Assembly (NCBI RefSeq): GCF_016446285.1 | Contig: NZ_CP054140.1 | Span: forward strand, 1,717,501-1,781,500 | Direction: 5' to 3' | DNA: 64,000 nt | DNA from: Desulfobulbus oligotrophicus | GTDB lineage: Bacteria > Desulfobacterota > Desulfobulbia > Desulfobulbales > Desulfobulbaceae | In this document: piece by piece, positions 34,281-43,473 of the stretch | Layout of the letters: each line of letters begins with the position of its first letter | Numbering within the stretch: position 1 is the stretch's first letter | Notes under the pieces: model-generated | The model's input: the letters and a program-made list of their open reading frames with translations, nothing else | Database searches by the model: none | What the model was told of the DNA's origin: nothing | Program-made: the position numbers and the translations under genes

Positions 34281-36067
34281 GCTTTGGTTTCATCCACCCC
34301 TCTTTGCTGCTGATACTGGGTGCGTTTCTTGTGCCATTCATTCGTGGACCGTTGCGGCAGCCGTACCTCTTTTTCATTCCCCTGCTGACCCTGGTGACGG
34401 TGGTGTTCAACAGTTCATTGACCGGTAATTTCGGAGTGGTGTCATTTCTCGAGTGGCAACTGGTCTTTGGTCGCATCGACAGGCTGACCACGGTATTTGC
34501 CCTGATCATGGCCCTGATGGCCGTTCTTGGGACGCTGTACGGACTGCATGTTGATCGGGCTGCAGAGCACATCGCTGCCTGGTTGTATGCGGCTGGATCC
34601 CTTGGTGTCATTTATAGCGGCGATTATCTCAGCCTCTTTGTATTTTGGGAGATGATGGCTTTTTCCTCGGTTTTTCTCATCTGGTTCAGAAGGGGTCCAC
34701 AATCGATACAGGTTGGGTATCGTTATCTTCTTATCCATACCATCGGCGGTATTATGCTGCTTGGCGGTATCGTCTTACACTATAATTCGGTGGGTAATCT
34801 TGTTTTCACGCATTTGGATGTCACTGCCCCTGATCTCTCCACCTGGCTCATTCTGATTGGTTTCGGGTTAAATGCCGCCATCGTTCCCCTACATTCCTGG
34901 TTACCCGAAGCTTACTCTGAAGCCTCGTTCAATGGTGCGGTCTTTCTCTGTGCCTTTACCACCAAAACAGCAGTGTATGCCCTGGCACGGGGCTTTGCCG
35001 GTATGGATATTCTCATCGTACTTGGCGTTATCATGGCGCTGTACGGTGTTATTTATGCGGTTATGGAAAATGATATCCGTAAGCTGCTGGCCTGGTCGAT
35101 TGTATCACAGGTAGGGTATATGGTTGCCGGTATCGGTATAGGGACTGAGCTGGCCATCAATGGAGCCGTTGCCCATGCAGTTATCCATATCCTGTATAAA
35201 AGTCTGCTGTTTATGGGAACCGGAGCGGTTTTGTACATGACCGGGAAGACCAAGTTCACAGAGTTAGGTGGACTGCATGCCAAGATGCCTGTCACCTTCT
35301 TTTTTACTCTTGTCGGCTGTCTGTCGATTTCAGGGGCTCCATTTTTCGCTGCATACGCCAGCAAATCGATGATCATCACCGCTGGGTTTGAACACCACCT
35401 CAACTGGGCTCCATGGTTGTTGATGTTTGGTGCCACCGGAACCTTTCTGTACAATGGACTCAAGTTGCCTTATTTCCTCTTTTTTGGACGGAACAACTGT
35501 ACCGGATCCACGTGGGAGCGGGCAGCCGATCCATCCTGGAACATGCTGGTCGCCATGACTCTGGGTGCCACCCTCTGTATTCTGGTCGGCACCGGGCCCG
35601 GTTTTCTCTACGCGCTTCTACCCTATGCGTCCGCCTATACACCACATACCCTCTATCATTTTGTGGAAACCCTGCAGTTACTCGGGTTTGCAACGTTGGC
35701 CTTTGTTTTGCTGAAACGATACCTTGAACCGGTTGATCGCCTCCTGGTTGATCTTGATTGGCTGTACCGGCATGTGGGATGCGCCTTTTTATGGCTGGTC
35801 AGGCATCCACTGCAGTGGCTTGATACAGCATGGGGGGAAGCTTACCGGACGGTGGGCATTTATTGTTTGATGGTTGTCAGCCGCTTTTGGAGCTGGTTTG
35901 ACTGGCACGCCATTGATGGGGTCGTTGACGGTCTTGCCAGGTCGGTGAAAGGGACCGGTAACAGGCTTCGCATCCTGCAGAGCGGCCAAATCCAGCTGAC
36001 TTTGTATGCAGTGTTTACGCTTGCTGCTATTTTGCTGGTCACCTTTATTTTCTATCAGTTGCTCTAA
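34277..36067 (+). CDS. Antiporter-like complex I subunit with NuoL-type C-terminus
   Basis: This 596-residue protein is a second NuoL/MrpD-type subunit. The pump core includes LFVFWEMMAFSSVFLIW (TM5 glutamate), GFGLNAAIVPLHSWLPEAYSEAS and ILYKSLLFMGTGAVLY. After about residue 460 it continues with a tail containing WFDWHAIDGVVDGLARSVK and LRILQSGQIQLTLYAVF. This resembles the end of true NuoL proteins, where a lateral helix runs along the membrane arm and is anchored by a last helix. It is therefore the best NuoL candidate of the operon although its core is MrpD-like. Confidence 0.85.
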   Translation: MSFGFIHPSLLLILGAFLVPFIRGPLRQPYLFFIPLLTLVTVVFNSSLTGNFGVVSFLEWQLVFGRIDRLTTVFALIMALMAVLGTLYGLHVDRAAEHIAAWLYAAGSLGVIYSGDYLSLFVFWEMMAFSSVFLIWFRRGPQSIQVGYRYLLIHTIGGIMLLGGIVLHYNSVGNLVFTHLDVTAPDLSTWLILIGFGLNAAIVPLHSWLPEAYSEASFNGAVFLCAFTTKTAVYALARGFAGMDILIVLGVIMALYGVIYAVMENDIRKLLAWSIVSQVGYMVAGIGIGTELAINGAVAHAVIHILYKSLLFMGTGAVLYMTGKTKFTELGGLHAKMPVTFFFTLVGCLSISGAPFFAAYASKSMIITAGFEHHLNWAPWLLMFGATGTFLYNGLKLPYFLFFGRNNCTGSTWERAADPSWNMLVAMTLGATLCILVGTGPGFLYALLPYASAYTPHTLYHFVETLQLLGFATLAFVLLKRYLEPVDRLLVDLDWLYRHVGCAFLWLVRHPLQWLDTAWGEAYRTVGIYCLMVVSRFWSWFDWHAIDGVVDGLARSVKGTGNRLRILQSGQIQLTLYAVFTLAAILLVTFIFYQLL

Positions 36068-36079
36068 AGGGAAGGAAAG

Positions 36080-37597
36080 ATGGAATTATTGCTTATCAAA
36101 GAGGGGTTTCCTCTCCTGAGTTTTCTCATTTTTCTCCCCCTGGTCGGAGCTGTTGTCTTACTGTTTTTCCATGGACAAACTTTTGCCCGCTTCTGGGCGT
36201 TACTTGTTACCGGGGTAACTGCCGTCAGCTCGATTCCCCTGCTCATAAGTTTTGATAGCAGCAGTACGAAGTACCAGTTAGCCGAAGCCTACTCGTGGAT
36301 TCCACGGTTTCACATCAACTATATTGTCGGTGTAGACGGCATTTCAATTCTTCTGGTCCTTCTGACAACGCTCATCATGCCGTTTTGCGTACTGGCATCC
36401 TGGAAGTACATCCAACAGCGGGTGGCACCTTTTATGTTTTGCCTGCTGGTCATGGAAACCTCCATGATAGGCGTGTTTGTGGCGCTTGATTTTGTCCTGT
36501 TTTATATTTTCTGGGAATTTATGTTAATCCCGATGTACCTGCTGATAGCTGTTTGGGGTGGTCCACGCAGGGTGTACGCTTCGATTAAATTTTTCCTGTA
36601 CACCCTTGCCGGATCAGTCCTTCTTCTGGTAGCCATCATAGCCCTCTATCTCAAGTCAGGCAGTTTCTTTATCCCTGAGATGATGTGGCAACCGTATTCA
36701 CTTACCTTTCAGATTCTTGTATTTTTAGCCTTTTTCTTGGCCTTTGCCATCAAGGTACCGATGTTTCCTTTCCATACCTGGTTGCCTGCAGCTCATGTGG
36801 AGGCGCCGACCGCGGGATCCGTTATCCTGGCATCGGTCCTGCTCAAAATGGGAACATACGGCATGCTCCGCTTTTGCCTGCCCATCACACCTGATGCCAC
36901 CTTCCTTTTAGCAACACCCATTCTCTGGTTATCGATAGCCGGTATTATTTATGGTGGTTTCACTGCTTTGGCGCAGCAGGATATGAAAAAGCTGATAGCC
37001 TATTCTTCGGTAGGGCACATGGGGTTCGTCACCCTGGGGATCTTCGTTCTTAACACCCGCGGAGTTGAAGGCGCAATCTTACAAATGGTCAATCACGGTG
37101 TAACGACCGGTGCTCTCTTTCTTTTAGTGGGTATGATCTATGAACGCACCCATAGTCGGGAATTGGCCCTGGCAACGGGTGTGGGGCGGTATATGCCTTG
37201 GTTTGTCACACTGCTGACCTTTTTTTCACTTTCCGCTTTCGCCTTTCCTGGAACCAATTCGTTTATCGGTGAATTTATGGTGCTGGCCGGGGCATTCCAA
37301 CACAACACTGCATTGGCCCTGGCAGCTATCCCGGGTGCCGTGCTGGCCGCTGCCTATATGTTGAGGATGCTGCAGAAAATTGTCTGGGGAGGAACAGCTA
37401 ATCCTGATCAATCGTATCTGACCGATCTCGGTGTTCGGGAAGTAGTGGTGCTCACGCCTTTCCTGCTGTTTGTTTTTTGGATAGGGTTGGGACCGCAGCC
37501 CTTTGTTAACCTGATCCATGGATCGGTAAACCATTTACTTGAACAGTTGCAGGACTGGCAACAACACCAACAGGTAGCCAGTGTGCTGTGGCATTGA
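36080..37597 (+). CDS. nuoM: Complex I subunit NuoM
   Basis: NuoM is an antiporter-like pump subunit of 505 residues with 14 helices. Family marks include the TM5 glutamate in FYIFWEFMLIPMYLLIAVWGG, KVPMFPFHTWLPAAHVEAPTAGSVILASVLLKMGTYG with the TM7 and TM8 residues, and HMGFVTLGIF. Sequence and length are ordinary for NuoM. AAGGGAAGGAAAG precedes the ATG. Confidence 0.95.
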   Translation: MELLLIKEGFPLLSFLIFLPLVGAVVLLFFHGQTFARFWALLVTGVTAVSSIPLLISFDSSSTKYQLAEAYSWIPRFHINYIVGVDGISILLVLLTTLIMPFCVLASWKYIQQRVAPFMFCLLVMETSMIGVFVALDFVLFYIFWEFMLIPMYLLIAVWGGPRRVYASIKFFLYTLAGSVLLLVAIIALYLKSGSFFIPEMMWQPYSLTFQILVFLAFFLAFAIKVPMFPFHTWLPAAHVEAPTAGSVILASVLLKMGTYGMLRFCLPITPDATFLLATPILWLSIAGIIYGGFTALAQQDMKKLIAYSSVGHMGFVTLGIFVLNTRGVEGAILQMVNHGVTTGALFLLVGMIYERTHSRELALATGVGRYMPWFVTLLTFFSLSAFAFPGTNSFIGEFMVLAGAFQHNTALALAAIPGAVLAAAYMLRMLQKIVWGGTANPDQSYLTDLGVREVVVLTPFLLFVFWIGLGPQPFVNLIHGSVNHLLEQLQDWQQHQQVASVLWH

Positions 37598-37638
37598 TGC
37601 ATTCCTTCTGTTTTGGGTTTTCATATCCATTGATGATC

Positions 37639-37657
37639 GGACCGCTGTCAGCGGTTC
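37639..37657 (+). other. Hairpin between nuoM and nuoN
   Basis: ACCGCT-GTC-AGCGGT (37641-37655), extended by one wobble and one C-G pair, forms an 8-bp stem in the 91-bp nuoM-nuoN gap, the largest gap inside the operon. There is no T-tract, so it may mark RNA processing or stabilise one half of the message. Confidence 0.35.
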
Positions 37658-37688
37658 AGGTTGAGGCAATACGTTGCAAGGCATATAT

Positions 37689-39104
37689 ATGACTATCTTT
37701 CCCGAACTTGTTCTGGCCGCTGGCGCGCTGACTCTTTTTCTGGTCAGTCTTGCCAAGACACCTTCTGAGCGACTGTCCTACGCAGTGGCTTTGGTGTTTG
37801 GCACGGCAACATTCGTTGCGACTCTGCTTTCGTTTCACTCCCAGGGGCTGCTGTTTTACGGTGCGTATGCTGTTGATCAGTATTCGCAACTGTTTAAGGT
37901 ATTAATCGCTTTTTCCCTGCTCATCAGCCTTGGTTTTGTAAAAAATCTCAAAGGGGTAAGTATAGACATCCATGCAGAGTACTATCTGTTCCTTCTGCTC
38001 TGTGTACTCGGCCTGATGATGCTTGTAAGTTCGGTTGAACTTATTGCGATTCTTGTGTCATTGGAGCTCTCTTCTTTTGCTCTCTACCTTCTGGTTCCCA
38101 TGCGGGATGATCGTACCGGTCTTCGTATGCAGATGGAAGCCGGTATGAAGTATATTCTGTTTGGTATCATGGCAACCGGATTTATGCTGTACGGGATGAG
38201 CCTCCTCTTCGGCCTGACCGGTACCACCTATCTGAAAGACATTTTAGTCTTTTTGGGAAACAGTCCGCCTCAGCCTGTTGTGGTGATTGCCATTCTCATG
38301 GTTCAAGCCGGCTTTCTTTACAAATTGGCCGCATTTCCCATGCATTTTTGGGTACCGGATGTGTATCAAGGTGCATGCAATGCGACTGCCGGTGTCATAG
38401 CAACACTCCCTAAATTTGCAGCTGTAGCCCTCCTGATTCGATTTTTTATTCTGCCGACCGGTCATGCACCAATGGTCGTGGAGTTGCTTGCTGTTCTGGC
38501 TCTGTGTTCGATGTTTTACGGGAATCTCTGTGCTCTGGTACAAAAAGATTTGAAGCGGATGCTTGGATTTTCAGGCATTGCCCATGCCGGTTTTATCCTC
38601 TTGGCACTGCTGACCCTCAAGGCTGAAGGATATGGCGTGGCGATTTACTATATTGCCGGTTATGTACTGATGAATCTGGCCTGTTTTCTGGTCATTAATC
38701 AGGCTTCTCAAGGTGGTGAGAATGTACGAATTGATGATTTAAGCGGATTGTACAAACGACAGCCAATGCTCGCGTTTGTGCTGGCCACCGGGTTGTTTGG
38801 ATTGGCCGGCATACCCCCGTTTATCGGCTTTATGGGCAAGTTTCTGGTGTTGACCACTGTGCTGCGTGCAGATCATTTACTTGTGGTCTGTTTGGCTGTA
38901 ATCAACACCGCCATTGCCATTTATTACTACCTGTCGGTTGTCAAGGTCGTCTATACGGTTGAGCCTGAGGACAGACCAGCTATTGCGGTTGGACCGATGG
39001 TGCAGCTCAGCGGTATTGTTTTGGTCATTATGATCACGCTGCTTGGTGTTTTCCCGGGAAAACTTGTCGATTACGCCAGTACGGTCGTGCAATCGTTACA
39101 TTGA
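37689..39104 (+). CDS. nuoN: Complex I subunit NuoN
   Basis: NuoN is the antiporter-like subunit nearest the peripheral arm. The 471 residues show the TM5 glutamate in VSLELSSFALYLLVPM, the TM7 lysine in FLYKLAAFPMHFWVPDVYQGACNATAGVIATLPK and GIAHAGFILLALL. ATG 37689 is taken as the start, with AAGG about 9 bp before it, rather than TTG 37674. It ends the operon, 83 bp before the convergent glyA. Confidence 0.94.
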   Translation: MTIFPELVLAAGALTLFLVSLAKTPSERLSYAVALVFGTATFVATLLSFHSQGLLFYGAYAVDQYSQLFKVLIAFSLLISLGFVKNLKGVSIDIHAEYYLFLLLCVLGLMMLVSSVELIAILVSLELSSFALYLLVPMRDDRTGLRMQMEAGMKYILFGIMATGFMLYGMSLLFGLTGTTYLKDILVFLGNSPPQPVVVIAILMVQAGFLYKLAAFPMHFWVPDVYQGACNATAGVIATLPKFAAVALLIRFFILPTGHAPMVVELLAVLALCSMFYGNLCALVQKDLKRMLGFSGIAHAGFILLALLTLKAEGYGVAIYYIAGYVLMNLACFLVINQASQGGENVRIDDLSGLYKRQPMLAFVLATGLFGLAGIPPFIGFMGKFLVLTTVLRADHLLVVCLAVINTAIAIYYYLSVVKVVYTVEPEDRPAIAVGPMVQLSGIVLVIMITLLGVFPGKLVDYASTVVQSLH

Positions 39105-39123
39105 TGTATCCTGGTGAGGGCAG

Positions 39124-39158
39124 AAAAAAGGGAAGCCGATATGTACCGGTCTTCCCTT
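39124..39158 (-). terminator. Terminator of glyA, probably bidirectional
   Basis: AAGGGAAG (39128-39135) pairs with CTTCCCTT (39151-39158), with an inner CCG/CGG extension. On the minus strand a run of six T follows the stem. It lies between the convergent nuoN and glyA genes and may stop both, though the plus-strand T-tract is only three bases. Confidence 0.8.
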
Positions 39159-39187
39159 TGATCTTGAGTATAGTGTCGGTTGTGTGT

Positions 39188-40441
39188 TCAGGCTGCCAGG
39201 TGCTCCAGGCCGGGAGCTGGAAAGCCGATACAGAGACGTTGCACAGCTGTTGCAGTTTCCTGTTGTAATTGAAGGTTGGATGGATCGGCTACAATGGCAT
39301 CGATCCATTTGCCGATCTGCACCATCTGCTCTTCCTTGAACCCCCGTGAAGTCACTGCAGCGGAGCCCAGGCGTATGCCGCTTGGATCAAAAGGCTTGCG
39401 CGTATCGTAAGGAACAGCATTGTAATTAAGGACAATACCTGCGGCATCAAGTGCTTTGGCTGCAACTTTTCCGGTTATTCCCTTGTTGGTCAGATCGATG
39501 AGCATGAGATGATTCTCTGTTCCACCGGTAACGAGGTTGAACCCTCTGTCAAGCAGGGTCGCTGCCAGGGCCTGAGCGTTTTTGACAATCTGTTGCGCAT
39601 AGAGTCGAAAGTCATCGGTTGCAGCCTCCTTCAGGGCTACGGCAATGGCTGCGGTGGTGTTGTTATGCGGACCACCTTGCAAGCCTGGGAAGACGGCCTT
39701 GTCAATGGCTGCAGCATACTCTTGTTTACAGAAGATCATGGCGCCACGTGGACCACGCAGTGACTTGTGGGTCGTGGTTGTGACCACATCAGCATAGGGG
39801 ATGGGAGTGGGATGCACACCTCCCACCACCAGGCCGGCGAAATGGGCCATATCAACGAGCAGAAGAGCTCCACAGGCATCTGCGATTTTTCTGAATGCAG
39901 GGAAATCCAGGATACGTGAATAGGCCGAGTGGCCGGCAATTAAAATTTTTGGCTTGCAGCGCAGGGCTGTTTCGCGAATAGCGTCATAGTTAAGGCGGCC
40001 CGTGGTCTCGTCAAGAGTATAGAATTCGGCATTGAAATACTTGCCGGAGATGGAGACCTTGGCGCCATGCGTAAGATGGCCGCCATGGGGAAGGGCCATA
40101 CCGAGAATTGTGTCACCGGGCTTGAGAAAGGCGAGGTAGACTGCCAGGTTAGCCGGAGATCCGGAGTAGGGTTGCACATTGACATGTTCTGCCTTGAAAA
40201 GAGTTTTTGCCCGTTCTATAGCTATGCTCTCAACCTGGTCAATGTACTGTTGGCCCTCGTAATACCGTTTCCCGGGATATCCTTCTGAGTACTTATTGGT
40301 CAGAACTGAACCGGTGGCCGCCATGACTGCAGTTGATACATAATTTTCAGAAGCAATGAGACGAATTTTGTCCCTTTGGCGTCGTTCTTCCTGTTCAATC
40401 AGATGAAAGATTTCAGGGTCATACTGTTGCAGGTTATTCAT
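39188..40441 (-). CDS. glyA: Serine hydroxymethyltransferase
   Basis: GlyA interconverts serine and glycine with tetrahydrofolate, feeding one-carbon metabolism. The 417-residue PLP enzyme has LIASENYVS, the substrate region SGSPANLAVY, the cofactor lysine in VVTTTTHKSLRGPRGA and the closing sequence around GFKEEQMVQIGKWIDA. The frame extends upstream to 40597, but ATG 40441 has AAGGAG 7 bp before it and matches the family N-terminus. Its leader contains a nested hairpin at 40472-40512. Confidence 0.97.
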   Translation of the reverse strand: MNNLQQYDPEIFHLIEQEERRQRDKIRLIASENYVSTAVMAATGSVLTNKYSEGYPGKRYYEGQQYIDQVESIAIERAKTLFKAEHVNVQPYSGSPANLAVYLAFLKPGDTILGMALPHGGHLTHGAKVSISGKYFNAEFYTLDETTGRLNYDAIRETALRCKPKILIAGHSAYSRILDFPAFRKIADACGALLLVDMAHFAGLVVGGVHPTPIPYADVVTTTTHKSLRGPRGAMIFCKQEYAAAIDKAVFPGLQGGPHNNTTAAIAVALKEAATDDFRLYAQQIVKNAQALAATLLDRGFNLVTGGTENHLMLIDLTNKGITGKVAAKALDAAGIVLNYNAVPYDTRKPFDPSGIRLGSAAVTSRGFKEEQMVQIGKWIDAIVADPSNLQLQQETATAVQRLCIGFPAPGLEHLAA

Positions 40442-40932
40442 AGAGTCTCCTTCGGTGTTTCTTACTGAGCGACAAACACGTTTTCCTGCTCTTGCAGGAG
40501 CAGGTTGTTTGTACGGATAGCATGAGAGTACAGCAGTACATATATCTAAGAAAAAAAATTGTACTATACTCAACCTTCCGGTTGTTGAACAGTACAAAAA
40601 ATGGTCGCTGAATGGACCTTTTGTTGACGGCAGGTTTTTGCTCTCGGTTCTGCAGGGGGGCTGATTTTTTTGATATACTGCTTATGCACTTGGAATTTAA
40701 CCGATAATCGAGTAACTTCAGCCTTTGTTTTGATTCGTACATATTCTGTCGTTCTTGCCCCACTCCGATGGACGGGACGGAGGAAATGTACGCAGTTGCG
40801 TGTATCAAAAAGGAGAAAGGACTGCGTGTTGTTGTTTGCCGAAAAATGAAGCATCTGTAATGGTTGTAGCGTTGGAATGGTAATGCAGGGAGTCGAAAGG
40901 CCCCACAAATCAGCTGAAGAGTGGTCGAGAGT
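40442..40932. other. Divergent control region glyA / gamma-glutamylcyclotransferase
   Basis: No credible gene is seen. The region holds the glyA leader with a nested hairpin (40472-40512), an AT-rich tract near 40540-40565 and the dyad CAACC-TTCC-GGTTG (40571-40584). The dyad is flanked by GTACT and AGTAC and lies next to TATAGT on the minus strand. That suggests a glyA promoter and operator near 40560-40600. Confidence 0.45.
40472..40512 (-). promoter_or_regulatory. Nested hairpin in the glyA leader
   Basis: The outer arms ACAAAC and GTTTGT and the inner arms CCTGCTC and GAGCAGG (6-nt loop) form a two-stem structure about 30 nt upstream of the glyA start. It does not match the glycine or THF riboswitch cores that I know, but its position suits leader-mediated control. 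Confidence 0.35.
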
Positions 40933-41373
40933 ATGGAGAAAACAGCCTTGTTTTGTTATGGGACTTTACAGTCTCCACTCGTGATGAAGGTTGTAACCGG
41001 TCAGCCCTATGAGGGCCGGGAAGCCACATTGATTGATTGGGCAAGATACCGAGTTCGTGGTTCAGAATATCCCGGGATTGTGCCGCAAGAGGGTTCTCTT
41101 GTCTGCGGCAAGCTTTATTGGGGATTAGATGAGCAGGCAGTTGAAAAGCTCGATGCCTTTGAAGGTGACAAGTATGAACGTGTGCTTGTCAACGTTATCC
41201 TGGCTGATGGCAGTAACCAGCAAGCCTATGTATATGCTATCCGGCAGGACTGCCGGACAATGCTCTCAAATGACCCCTGGGATTTTGATCGTTTTTTGCA
41301 AAACGGGTTGGAGAGGTTCATTCATTGGTTTGTTGAAGACCGTCGAGACCTCTTTGACAGAGGAGACCTCTAG
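40933..41373 (+). CDS. Gamma-glutamylcyclotransferase-like (AIG2 family) protein
   Basis: The 146-residue protein has the family's substrate-binding loop CYGTLQSP (residues 9-16) and the catalytic glutamate in KLDAFEGDKYERV (near residue 76). It has a beta-barrel-like pattern between them. Members act on gamma-glutamyl-amines or related glutathione breakdown products in the cytoplasm; the exact substrate is not predictable. ATG 40933 is chosen over GTG 40921 because the YGTL motif then lies at the usual distance from the N-terminus. It stands alone. Confidence 0.85.
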   Translation: MEKTALFCYGTLQSPLVMKVVTGQPYEGREATLIDWARYRVRGSEYPGIVPQEGSLVCGKLYWGLDEQAVEKLDAFEGDKYERVLVNVILADGSNQQAYVYAIRQDCRTMLSNDPWDFDRFLQNGLERFIHWFVEDRRDLFDRGDL

Positions 41374-41494
41374 CCGCTATTTTCGCGTTCAGTACTTTTT
41401 TTAAAGACAATAACGGCACCCGGTCGGCTGTGCGCGGGATGGCGTTCTGCTTGGGGGTACACAGTCGTGCTCAATTCCCCTTATGCCCATCGCA

Positions 41495-41839
41495 TCAATG
41501 GTCTGTGGCGGCTGTCATAAGTTTAAGCTGTTTTTCCGGCGGCAGGTCAGGATTCGCCAGATAAAGGGTAACGACCCGACCAATAGACTGCACCAGGTCA
41601 GCTCCAGTGATGTCAACCAGTTCCTGTGTCGCAACTTTTCTTTCCACAGGGCAGTTCTGCCCAATTTTAACCTTAATCAACTCATGCGTCTTTAAAGCAG
41701 CCTTGAGAGCCTGGCACATGGTGGGTGAGAATCCCTCCTTGCCGACATAGACAACCGGGGCAAGATGATGGGCCCGGCTGCGCAGGAATTTTTTCTGTGC
41801 ACTGGTCAGTGCAGATGGTGCAGTCGTTTTGTCATGCAT
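41495..41839 (-). CDS. yhbY: CRM-domain RNA-binding protein, YhbY family
   Basis: This 114-residue protein is a single CRM (YhbY) domain, which binds pre-50S ribosomal particles. Typical are LTSAQKKFLRSRAHHLAPVVYVGKEG with its GxxG-like loop, HELIKVKIG and the ending IGRVVTLYLANP. The frame continues upstream to 41989 without family similarity, so ATG 41839 is taken even though its ribosome binding site is poor. It is followed by a small gap and a plus-strand gene. Confidence 0.87.
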   Translation of the reverse strand: MHDKTTAPSALTSAQKKFLRSRAHHLAPVVYVGKEGFSPTMCQALKAALKTHELIKVKIGQNCPVERKVATQELVDITGADLVQSIGRVVTLYLANPDLPPEKQLKLMTAATDH

Positions 41840-42024
41840 GGCAAGATCCGTTAGTATAGTAAATGTCCACACGCACTTCAGTTTCAGAATACAGCCATTA
41901 CCGGTTGATGAATGTGCGGGTCGTTTTTGCCAAGTCTGTACTCTATATTGTCTTGTGGAGCTATAACAAATGAGCTCAACAGACGTCACAGATCGATATT
42001 ACCGTGCTGTGCATTCACTTTGCT

Positions 42025-43473
42025 TTAAGAAAGAGAGGTCTGTCTTTTGAGAGCACGAGTTGCAATCTGCTGACAGAGGCGGGGAAAAACCAGGTTGTGG
42101 AAAGGAAGAACCGCATACCAGTACAGGTATCCCATAAGACCGTTGGGCACAAAACCAGCAGTTTGTCTCAGCGTCTCCTGTTGAATATCAAACTCCAACC
42201 ACCCTTTTCCCGGGAGCTTCAGCTGGGCCACCAGGAGCAGCCGTTTGTCGGGAATGAGGTCTGCAACCTTCCAGAAGTCCAAAGCATCGCCGATGCGCAG
42301 GTCGCAAATTTTTCTTCGTCCCCGATTTACTCCGTATCCGCCGACGATTTTATCCAGCCATCCCCTCAGGTTCCATAAAAATGAATAAGAGAACCACCCA
42401 TTTTTACCACCAATACGTGTCACGATGGCAAAGACCTGTTCCGGCGCTATACCGGTGATGGAGATGGTACGGACATCGTAGAAGATTTTTCGGTTTGTGG
42501 TGAGGGGTTTGTCGATATCACAGACAGGGCCCGGGGTGGAGTCACACCAGCGGCTCAAGACATGGTCCTTGTGTACTTCATCAAGAGCCTGGCGTATCGT
42601 CTCTGGAAACGGGTGAAGTCTGATCTGGGGAAAATACTGGTTGGCAGAGGTGTTCTCATCCACTGCTTTTGCTTGTAATGCCTTAATGAGTGCAGCTGCT
42701 CTTTGATAGGAAACTCGCGTCAACAGCATGAGCAATGAGGAGCTGAGGCGAGGAGCAGAGGGAAAGCCGGGTAAGAGCCGACAACGGATCCCCATGACCT
42801 GAGCCGCCTGGCGCAGCATCTCCAGAAAGGTTATCTGAGGAAGCCCGATGTTAACCGTTACGTTTTCATCCGGTGTTACATCAAGAGCCGCATTAAGATA
42901 AGCAATAACATCTTCTACCCCTATGCACCGGGTTTTGGTTGCTGCCCAGCGGGGCATGACCATGGCAGGAGTTTTTTTCACTAAATCGTGAAGTATTTCA
43001 AAGCTGTGACTGCCGGAGCCGATGATGATACCTGTCCGCAACCAAAGAGTACGAATGCGGTCTGGACGGCTGGAGAGTATTTTACCCGTCACAGTATGGC
43101 TTGGTATCTGTGAAGAACCTGATCCATGAGCCTCAAGGCCACTCAGGTAGATTATCTTTTTAACCCCCTGGGTCAGGCAGGCACGGAGAAAATGTGTGGC
43201 ACTGATCTGGTTGAGGTGACTGAGTCGGCGGTTTTCCTCTACCGGTTGTACAAGATAGACAGCGGTATGAACCCCGGTGAGAGCGTGTTGTAAGATCGGT
43301 AAACTCAACGTGTCTCCTTCGATTATATCTACATCAGAAGAGGGGTGTTGAGTAAACTTTTGAACATGACGAACCAGCAGGCGCAGATGTATATCAGGAC
43401 GGGTTCGCAGTATTTTTTCGAAACGTCGTCCAATATAGCCGGTTGCTCCGGTGAGAAGAACGGTACGTTTCAT
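42025..43473 (-). CDS. SDR-family NAD(P)-binding protein with C-terminal DUF2867-like domain
   Basis: The 482 residues combine an atypical short-chain dehydrogenase (about 1-300) with a C-terminal region (about 325-475) that resembles DUF2867, a START/SRPBCC-like ligand-binding domain. The first part has the nucleotide-binding motif TGATGYIG (residues 8-15) and the YLSGLEA and WLRTGIIIGSGS regions. The second part has segments such as GWFSYSFLWNLRGWLDKIVGG and LRIGDALDFWKVADL. This two-domain architecture is known from uncharacterised YbjT-like proteins. The catalytic Tyr-x3-Lys of classical SDRs is not obvious. The substrate is unknown. Confidence 0.82.
   Translation of the reverse strand: MKRTVLLTGATGYIGRRFEKILRTRPDIHLRLLVRHVQKFTQHPSSDVDIIEGDTLSLPILQHALTGVHTAVYLVQPVEENRRLSHLNQISATHFLRACLTQGVKKIIYLSGLEAHGSGSSQIPSHTVTGKILSSRPDRIRTLWLRTGIIIGSGSHSFEILHDLVKKTPAMVMPRWAATKTRCIGVEDVIAYLNAALDVTPDENVTVNIGLPQITFLEMLRQAAQVMGIRCRLLPGFPSAPRLSSSLLMLLTRVSYQRAAALIKALQAKAVDENTSANQYFPQIRLHPFPETIRQALDEVHKDHVLSRWCDSTPGPVCDIDKPLTTNRKIFYDVRTISITGIAPEQVFAIVTRIGGKNGWFSYSFLWNLRGWLDKIVGGYGVNRGRRKICDLRIGDALDFWKVADLIPDKRLLLVAQLKLPGKGWLEFDIQQETLRQTAGFVPNGLMGYLYWYAVLPFHNLVFPRLCQQIATRALKRQTSLS

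Noticed and set aside
40434-40908. Open minus-strand frames upstream of glyA
   Set aside because: Composition is not protein-like, the serine hydroxymethyltransferase N-terminus fits ATG 40441, and the region is AT-rich control DNA.
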